NCBI GenBank assembly: GCA_900320765.1
Contig: ONTN01000018.1
Location: 1 to 18,923 of the forward strand
DNA: 18,923 bases
From: an uncultured Eubacteriales bacterium
GTDB taxonomy: Bacteria; Bacillota; Clostridia; Oscillospirales; Oscillospiraceae
Direction of reading: 5' to 3'
Numbering within the stretch: the first letter of the stretch is position 1; the number at the start of each line of letters is the position of its first letter. Below the pieces are notes generated by a model, which saw only the letters and a program-made list of their open reading frames with translations, had not been told where the DNA came from and searched no databases. Both the position numbers and the translations under genes were made by a program. Shown here in pieces: positions 13,770 to 18,923 of the stretch.

Positions 13770-14660
13770 TTATTCTTCCGAAAAACCGAAGCTTTTCAGG
13801 TTCGCGCCGGAATCGCGCCAGTTCTCCTTTACCTTCACCCAGGTCTGAAGGAACACTCTCGCGTCGAGCATTTTCTCCATATCGGCTCTTGCGGCCTCGC
13901 CGATCTTCTTCAGCATCTCGCCGTTTTTGCCGATTATAATGCCCTTGTGGCTCTGCTTTTCGCAGTAGATCGTGGCGTCTATCTCGTCAACAAGGTCGTC
14001 TCTCTCCTTAAAGCCCGTTATCTCAACGTTTATCCCGTGGGGCACCTCGCTCTCAAGCGCCATAAGCATCTTCTCCCTGATTATCTCGGCGCAGAGCTGG
14101 CGTTCGGTCTGATCCGTCATCATATCGTCCGGGAAGAGCTGCGGGCCCTCGGCTGCAAATTTTTTAAGCTCGTCTATAAGTATCTCGATGCCGTCGGCTC
14201 TTTTCGCCGAAACGGGCACTATGGCGTCGAACTCGTACCTCTCCGCGTAGGCCGCGATCACGGGCAGAAGCTCATCCTTCTCCACCGTATCTATCTTGTT
14301 TATAACGAGGACTGCGGGTATCCCGAGCTCCTTTATCCTCTCGATAAGAAGCTCCTCCTGTCTCCCCACGTTCGCCTTCGGCTCGACGACGAGGCAGGCC
14401 GCGTCCACGTCCGATACCGATTCCGCCACGACCTTCACCATATACTCGCCGAGCTTGTTTCTCGCCTTGTGGAAGCCGGGGGTGTCGGCGAAAACGAGCT
14501 GAGTGTCGCCGCGCTCAGCTACCCCGAAAATGCGGTATCGCGTGGTCTGCGGCTTCGGGCTGACGATAGAGATCTTCTCGCCCACCATCGCGTTCACAAG
14601 GGTGGATTTTCCGACGTTCGGTCGGCCGATAACGGCTATCATTGCGGTTTTTGTTATCAT
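13770..14660 (-). CDS. era: GTPase Era
   Basis: Era is an essential GTPase that binds 16S rRNA near its 3' end and helps 30S maturation. The 296-residue product has the G domain motifs GRPNVGKS (12-19), PQTTR (37-41), DTPG (59-62) and NKID (121-124), then a C-terminal KH domain with the loop GKNGEMLKKIG (from 244). The start ATG overlaps the ybeY stop by 4 bases (ATGA), so the two are translationally coupled; both proteins act on 16S rRNA 3'-end processing. A 179-base region before recO holds the yqzL-like gene. Confidence 0.97.
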   Translation of the reverse strand: MITKTAMIAVIGRPNVGKSTLVNAMVGEKISIVSPKPQTTRYRIFGVAERGDTQLVFADTPGFHKARNKLGEYMVKVVAESVSDVDAACLVVEPKANVGRQEELLIERIKELGIPAVLVINKIDTVEKDELLPVIAAYAERYEFDAIVPVSAKRADGIEILIDELKKFAAEGPQLFPDDMMTDQTERQLCAEIIREKMLMALESEVPHGINVEITGFKERDDLVDEIDATIYCEKQSHKGIIIGKNGEMLKKIGEAARADMEKMLDARVFLQTWVKVKENWRDSGANLKSFGFSEE

Positions 14661-15160
14661 ACTTCTTCCCTCTTGATATTCAGTATATCCATTATCGCGT
14701 CCTCACGCGCGCGCATTTGGGCCTTCATCGGCCCCTCGTCCACGTGATCGTAGCCGAGGAGGTGGAGCGTCGAGTGGACTGCGAGGTAGCTTACCTCTCT
14801 CTTGTACCCGTGTCCGTACTCCTCGCCCTGCTCCTCGCAGCGCGGTATGCTTATCACCATATCGCCGAGGAAAAGGGCGCCGGTGTCCAGATCCCTTTCG
14901 CATTCCTCGGGGTCGAACTCTCCCGGAATGAGCTCATTTAACGGGAACGAGAGCACGTCCGTGGGCCTGTCCACGCCCCGTTCGGATAAGTTTATCCCGT
15001 GTATCGTTTCGTCGTCAGTCAGCGTTACGTCAACTATACAGGGTTCCTCGACGCTCTCGGCTCTGAGTGCGGTCACGATCGCTCTCTTAACGAGGCGCGC
15101 CGTCTCCGGTCTTCCGAGGCCGCGCCTCGTGCGGGTGATACTTATATAATCAGAAGCCAT
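14657..15160 (-). CDS. ybeY: Endoribonuclease YbeY
   Basis: YbeY is a zinc-dependent endoribonuclease in 16S rRNA 3'-end maturation and ribosome quality control. The 167-residue product has the H-x3-H-x5-H metal site: His129, His133 and His139 in HSTLHLLGYDH. It also has the conserved RPTDVLSFP and GALFLGDMVIS segments. The start ATG lies inside the end of the M32 carboxypeptidase gene (11-base overlap), with AAGGA about 6 bases upstream. Era follows with a 4-base overlap, a common Bacillota arrangement. Confidence 0.96.
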   Translation of the reverse strand: MASDYISITRTRRGLGRPETARLVKRAIVTALRAESVEEPCIVDVTLTDDETIHGINLSERGVDRPTDVLSFPLNELIPGEFDPEECERDLDTGALFLGDMVISIPRCEEQGEEYGHGYKREVSYLAVHSTLHLLGYDHVDEGPMKAQMRAREDAIMDILNIKREEV

Positions 15161-16646
15161 ATACGTCCTTCATCTTTCCCTCAAGGTAGTCGAGATAGTA
15201 CTTCGGGTCGAACGGAGCCTCCATTGCGTTATTCAGTATCCACTCCGGCTTTTTCGAGGAGGCGTATTTCCAAATCCTGTCGCCGAGCCAGTCTCTGATC
15301 GGCTTAAGGTCGCCGGAGGCAACGGTCTTTTCAAAGTCAAGGCTCTCGCGTATTTTCGCAAGGTACTGCGCCCCGTAGGCAGAGCCGAGGGCGTAGGACG
15401 GGAAGTAGCCGATCCCGGCTCCCGCCCAGTGGGAATCCTGTAGTATGCCGCGCTTATCGTCGGGTACGGTTACTCCGAGGTATTCCTTATAAAGGGCGTT
15501 CCACATCTCGGGAAGCTCCTTCATATTGACCGAACCGTTTATCATCTGCCTCTCCATATCGTAGCGCACCATAATGTGGAGAGCATAGGTGAGCTCGTCC
15601 GCCTCGGTACGGATGAGGCTGGGCTCAGCCTTGTTCGCCGCCCTGTAAAGCTGCTCCACAGAGTATTTTCCGAGCTCGGGGCAGAGACGCACGGCGTCGG
15701 GGTAAATAAGGCCGATAAACTCGCGGCTGCGGCCGATGATATTCTCGAAAAAGCGGGACTGGCTCTCGTGGATTCCCATCGTCACTCCGCCGGAAAGGCC
15801 CGTATAGCTGAACCTCTCGTCGCCGCCGAGCTCATAGAGCGCGTGGCCTCCCTCGTGGATAACGGAGTACATAGAGCTTAAAAAAGCGTCCTCGTGATAG
15901 TGGGTAGTAATGCGGACGTCGTTTCTCGAAAAGTCCGTGGTAAAGGGGTGCTCGGTCTCTCCTATAGCGCAGCGGTCGCGTGGGATGCCGATGCGCTCCA
16001 TAAGGATATCGGAAAACTCCCTCTGCTTCTCTATCGGGAAAAAGACCTTTGCGCAGGCGTCGTCAGGCTGCTCTGCCTCCTGCACTCTTTTGACGAGGGG
16101 GACGATGCGCTCCTTGAGCTTTGCGAAGAAGTCGTCGCACTTTGCCATAGTAAGCCCTTCCTCATATTTATCGAGGCAGTAATCGTAGGGGCTTTTCTCC
16201 GGCGCGACCTTCTCGGCAAAGAGCTTCGTAAAATCTATCACCTTTTTGAGCACCGGCTCGAACATCGGATAATCGGACTTCTCCTTTGCCTCGTGCCAGA
16301 CTGCGTCGGCCTCGTTCATAAGCTCGGTATACTCGATATAGGTCTCGAGCGGGACGGCGTTAAGCTCCTTGAGTCCCTTTTCCCTGAGCTCAACTCTTCT
16401 CAGAGTATCGGCGTCAAGCTCGTCCGCATGCTCTCTGAGAAAGCCGAGCAGAGACACAGCCTCCTTGTCCGTCGAGATCTTATATGCCTCCCCGGCGAGA
16501 ACGCCCATCGTCTTTCCGCGAGGAATTGACGAAGCCTTTGGAGCGCCGGTCGTTCCGTCGTAATAAAGTATCCCCATCGCGTGGTTATACGCAAATTCCC
16601 TGAGCTCGAGCTCATTCAGCTTTTCCTTTGCCTCAGTTACGGTCAT
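15150..16646 (-). CDS. M32 family metallocarboxypeptidase (Taq type)
   Basis: The 498-residue protein is the full family length. It should remove C-terminal residues from peptides in the cytoplasm using one metal ion. The zinc site is HEGGH (264-268, in SVIHEGGHALYELGG), and the third ligand is in HESQSRFFEN (293-302), the classic M32 pair. No signal peptide is seen. The start ATG has AGGAG 9 bases upstream and lies 14 bases after the phoH stop. The gene sits between phoH and ybeY, where a membrane HD-domain phosphodiesterase gene (yqfF/pgpH) is often found, so its presence in this ribosome-maturation block is unusual. Confidence 0.94.
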   Translation of the reverse strand: MTVTEAKEKLNELELREFAYNHAMGILYYDGTTGAPKASSIPRGKTMGVLAGEAYKISTDKEAVSLLGFLREHADELDADTLRRVELREKGLKELNAVPLETYIEYTELMNEADAVWHEAKEKSDYPMFEPVLKKVIDFTKLFAEKVAPEKSPYDYCLDKYEEGLTMAKCDDFFAKLKERIVPLVKRVQEAEQPDDACAKVFFPIEKQREFSDILMERIGIPRDRCAIGETEHPFTTDFSRNDVRITTHYHEDAFLSSMYSVIHEGGHALYELGGDERFSYTGLSGGVTMGIHESQSRFFENIIGRSREFIGLIYPDAVRLCPELGKYSVEQLYRAANKAEPSLIRTEADELTYALHIMVRYDMERQMINGSVNMKELPEMWNALYKEYLGVTVPDDKRGILQDSHWAGAGIGYFPSYALGSAYGAQYLAKIRESLDFEKTVASGDLKPIRDWLGDRIWKYASSKKPEWILNNAMEAPFDPKYYLDYLEGKMKDVYGF

Positions 16647-16660
16647 TTGTATATTCTCCT

Positions 16661-17656
16661 TTACTTCTTCTTATGCATATCGAATTTCTGCCGCGACTCA
16701 TCCTTGGCGTGTTCGTATTTGTCATATGCCTCTACTATGCGCTGTACAAGGACGTGGCGGACGACGTCCGAGCCCGTTAGCCGCATTATCGCGATATCCT
16801 CCACCCCGTCGAGCACGCGGACAGCCTCCTTGAGGCCGCTCACCTTGTCGGCGGGAAGGTCGATCTGAGTGGTATCTCCGGTTATAACTATCTTTGAGCC
16901 GAAGCCGAGTCTCGTTAAAAACATCTTCATCTGCTCGCGCGAAGTGTTCTGCGCCTCGTCGAGGATGATAAAGCTGTCGTCAAGCGTGCGCCCGCGCATA
17001 TAGGCAAGGGGCGCGACCTCGATATCCCCGCGCTCGAGGTATTTTGTGTAGGTCTCGGCGCCGAGCATTTCAAAAAGCGCGTCGTAAAGTGGACGGAGAT
17101 AGGGGTCTACCTTGCTCTGAAGGTCGCCTGGCAGAAAGCCGAGCCTCTCGCCCGCCTCCACCGCGGGACGGGTCAGCACGATGCGGTTTACCTCCTTCGC
17201 GCGGAAGGCGGCTACGGCGGCGGCAACGGCGAGGTAGGTCTTTCCTGTTCCCGCAGGGCCGATGCCGAGAGTTATCACGTTTTTCTTGATGGCGTCCACG
17301 TATTTCTTCTGGCCGAGGGTCTTCGCCTTTATAGGCTTGCCCTTCGCCGTTACGCAGATCACGTCGCGGGCGAGCTCGTCGATCTTATCCTCGTTGCCCG
17401 CCTTGACAAGGTTAATAATATACCTTACGTTCTGCGCGTCGATATTCTCGCCCTTCGCGGCGAGGGAAATAAGCCCCTCGATGGCGTTCTTCGCATACAT
17501 CACGTTCTCCGCCTCGCCGGAGATCTTTATCTCCGACTCCCTGTCCGTTATCCGGACGTTCATCTCGTTTTCGATCAGCCTTAAATTCTCATCGAAAGAG
17601 CCGAACACGTTGATAACGTGCTCCATTCTGTCTACGTTAAGTACCTGCTCCGTCAT
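16661..17656 (-). CDS. phoH: PhoH-like ATPase
   Basis: The product is a 331-residue cytoplasmic ATPase of the PhoH family, related to the ATPase part of SF1 helicases, often with an RNA-related role. An N-terminal KH-like region (about 15-65) precedes the ATPase domain. Walker A is GPAGTGKT (133-140), Walker B is ILDEAQN (231-237), and VITGDTTQIDLP is a further conserved motif. The start ATG is preceded by GGAGG with 4-base spacing. The yqfD stop is 17 bases upstream. The yqfD-phoH-ybeY-era order is typical of Bacillota, and the phoH-ybeY neighbourhood is widespread in bacteria. Confidence 0.95.
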   Translation of the reverse strand: MTEQVLNVDRMEHVINVFGSFDENLRLIENEMNVRITDRESEIKISGEAENVMYAKNAIEGLISLAAKGENIDAQNVRYIINLVKAGNEDKIDELARDVICVTAKGKPIKAKTLGQKKYVDAIKKNVITLGIGPAGTGKTYLAVAAAVAAFRAKEVNRIVLTRPAVEAGERLGFLPGDLQSKVDPYLRPLYDALFEMLGAETYTKYLERGDIEVAPLAYMRGRTLDDSFIILDEAQNTSREQMKMFLTRLGFGSKIVITGDTTQIDLPADKVSGLKEAVRVLDGVEDIAIMRLTGSDVVRHVLVQRIVEAYDKYEHAKDESRQKFDMHKKK

Positions 17657-17673
17657 ATTTCCTCCGTACCCTC

Positions 17674-18672
17674 TTATCCGGATATCTCCTCAAGGCATTC
17701 AGCAAAGAGCGTCAGCGTCAGCACCCCGTTCTCCACGGTCTTTGAAAACTCTGTTGCTGTCACGCTGCCCGCGCCTATATCGAAGTTCAGCCTTGAGATA
17801 AGCCTTGCTTTCAGTATCGCCTCGGCCTCCGCCTCGGAAAGGCTTCCGGCGGATGGCGTCCACTCGCTAAGCTCCACCGCGCATAAGCTAAGCGGCAGAA
17901 GCCCGCTCTCTGATATTCTAAGGCGTCTACTCTCCGTTATTTTATCACAGTTCATATACGGATTTCCACCCGTTAAATAAAAATTAATTCTTTTTTCTCC
18001 GAAAATCAGCGTTTCCCGCCGCTTCTCGGCTCCAGTATAGCGCTTTTTTATGCAGTCGAGCGGCATTGACGCCGATAGCTCGCGCCACGTTCTGGCTTTT
18101 ACGACCGCCTCAGCCCACTCCTCCCAGGGGAAGCTCTCGCAAAGAATATCGCCCTTATCTACCGTATCGCCCGGTCTTATCAGGGCGGCGCCTCGCGTTA
18201 CCACGACGCTCGTTATAACCCCGGCGCGCTCGGCCCTCACCTCGCTTTTTCTCTCCCTCACCGGCTTTTCGATTTTCTCCCTCACTATGACCCAGGCCGT
18301 GCTCCCGCGCACGTTCACCGTTATCCAGGCAAGCTTCGGTATTTTTAAAACGAGCCTGTTTTCCAGCATCCTGTTATCCACCGCAAAGGCGGAAACGCCG
18401 GGCTTTATTCCCTCCTCCCTAAGGGCGGCGAGGATAGCGGCTGTCGGTATCTCCTCGTTGCCGCTGACCTCTATCTGCCAGATATAGAAGGACGAGGTCC
18501 AGACCGTTCCGATCGCCAGTATCAGTCCGAGGAAGAGGGCATACCGCTGTCTTAAACCCATAAGGAAAAACGGGGCTCCGCTTCTTCCCTTCTCCTTGAC
18601 GGAGAAATATCCGCGTCTCTCAAGCTCGCGCAGTCTTTTAGCCCCGGCGGGGCTCACCGTCATCTCGGTCTC
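17674..18672 (-). CDS. yqfD: YqfD-family sporulation protein, N-terminus missing
   Basis: About 333 residues correspond to YqfD (spore stage IV-associated family), a membrane protein of spore-forming Bacillota whose exact role is unclear. Visible are a segment around SPAGAKRLRELERRGY, GAPFFLMGLRQR before a membrane helix (LFLGLILAIGTVW and on), then WQIEVSGNEEIP and a POTRA-like stretch (AALREEGIKPG, ITVNVRGSTAWVIVREK), with a long extracytoplasmic C-terminal domain. The first roughly 50 residues of a normal YqfD are absent. In the same frame they are replaced by a folD fragment, probably by chimeric joining. The real boundary is near 18670-18675 and approximate. Confidence 0.8.
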   Translation of the reverse strand, partial: ETEMTVSPAGAKRLRELERRGYFSVKEKGRSGAPFFLMGLRQRYALFLGLILAIGTVWTSSFYIWQIEVSGNEEIPTAAILAALREEGIKPGVSAFAVDNRMLENRLVLKIPKLAWITVNVRGSTAWVIVREKIEKPVRERKSEVRAERAGVITSVVVTRGAALIRPGDTVDKGDILCESFPWEEWAEAVVKARTWRELSASMPLDCIKKRYTGAEKRRETLIFGEKRINFYLTGGNPYMNCDKITESRRLRISESGLLPLSLCAVELSEWTPSAGSLSEAEAEAILKARLISRLNFDIGAGSVTATEFSKTVENGVLTLTLFAECLEEISG

Positions 18673-18840
18673 CGCCTCCAGCGCTTCCTGGGTCACCGAC
18701 GCGTCCATTTTCACCGTCCGGGACAGCATGCCGGTTTCCTCGCATCCCTTTCCCTTGTTCCGGACATAGATTTCGCTGGCCGGATCGTCCCCCACGAGGA
18801 TTACGGCCAGGCCGGGCGTCACGCCCCGCTGTTTCAGGGC
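18673..18840 (-). pseudogene. folD: Fragment of folD (methylene-THF dehydrogenase/cyclohydrolase)
   Basis: About 56 residues match the start of FolD, the bifunctional folate enzyme: LKQRGVTPGLAVILVGDDPA, then a YVRNK segment with the Tyr-x3-Lys pair (the conserved catalytic Lys) and KGCEETGM. The match begins abruptly at about residue 15 of a normal FolD and stops abruptly after VTQEALEA, where YqfD sequence starts in the same frame. Base composition seems more GC-rich than the neighbouring genes. It is not a working gene here. A chimeric assembly join is more likely than a natural fusion. Confidence 0.75.
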
Positions 18841-18923
18841 GACATCGTCTACAGCGACTCCTCGCGGATGGCGCAAAGCGGCCGCGCCACACTGAAGAAC
18901 ACCCGCACGGGCGAAACGTTTTT
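18838..18923 (+). other. Unplaced end sequence with open plus-strand frame
   Basis: Beyond the folD match the last 80 or so bases fit neither FolD nor YqfD. On the plus strand they read without a stop as GDIVYSDSSRMAQSGRATLK and on into NTRTGETF up to the window edge. This looks protein-like (polar, no odd residues) but I do not recognise it. It could be a third joined fragment running off the contig. Confidence 0.35.

Noticed and set aside
13674..14747. 357-codon plus-strand open frame opposite era
   Set aside because: It lies antisense to a certain era gene, with no family resemblance, and arises from its codon bias.
15894..16529. 211-codon plus-strand open frame opposite the M32 gene
   Set aside because: It is a shadow of the peptidase gene on the other strand, without recognisable protein features.
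18841..18876. ATG at 18874-18876 as a true start of a natural FolD-YqfD fusion protein
   Set aside because: The first 12 or so residues do not match FolD, and the FolD part lacks both ends. A contig-end chimera is simpler.

Overview
The window is ordinary Bacillota chromosome, most likely from an uncultured member of class Clostridia. The evidence is the yqfD-phoH-ybeY-era-recO housekeeping block, a PadR/DUF1700/DUF4097 operon, consensus sigma-A promoters, strong Shine-Dalgarno sites and a moderately high GC content (estimated by eye at slightly over half). A yqfD-type gene suggests a spore-forming ancestry. No tRNA, rRNA, CRISPR array, insertion sequence or prophage gene was seen. No gene-free stretch exceeds 300 bases.

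Layout. Only the left edge reads on the plus strand: the 3' end of an RluA-type pseudouridine synthase (1-447) overlaps hflX (429-1712), which ends at a clear terminator. Everything else reads on the minus strand, so in transcription order it runs from right to left. First is a truncated yqfD (17674 to about 18672), then phoH, an M32 carboxypeptidase, ybeY, era, a 29-codon yqzL-like gene (13631-13720) and recO. Next comes a larA-like gene with argH, closed by a terminator at 10016-10044. A PadR-controlled operon follows: padR, a HAAS/DUF4097 protein, a DUF1700 membrane protein and a DUF4097 envelope protein, behind a near-perfect promoter. Then come an MBOAT O-acyltransferase and an SGNH hydrolase, probably a two-component acyl-transfer system for a cell-surface polymer. 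Last are a DUF3810 zinc-metalloprotease-like membrane protein, a diguanylate cyclase with a very small sensor region, and a YigZ/IMPACT protein.

Two things stand out. (1) A roughly 115-120 bp dispersed element occurs twice, at about 5563-5680 and 12697-12819. Each copy lies directly in front of a start codon (SGNH and larA) and has the same orientation relative to the gene. Each has a 39-base identical hairpin block and a 14-16 bp inverted repeat whose gene-proximal arm contains the Shine-Dalgarno sequence. An internal third arm could pair instead with the distal arm, and the differences between the copies preserve pairing. This looks like a mobile or dispersed structured element that can occlude the ribosome-binding site. 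(2) The right end (about 18673-18923) is not native. A folD fragment is joined in frame to yqfD, and beyond it is a third unrelated piece, so it is probably an assembly chimera.

The gene calls are solid. The regulatory and RNA-structure readings are inferences from sequence alone.
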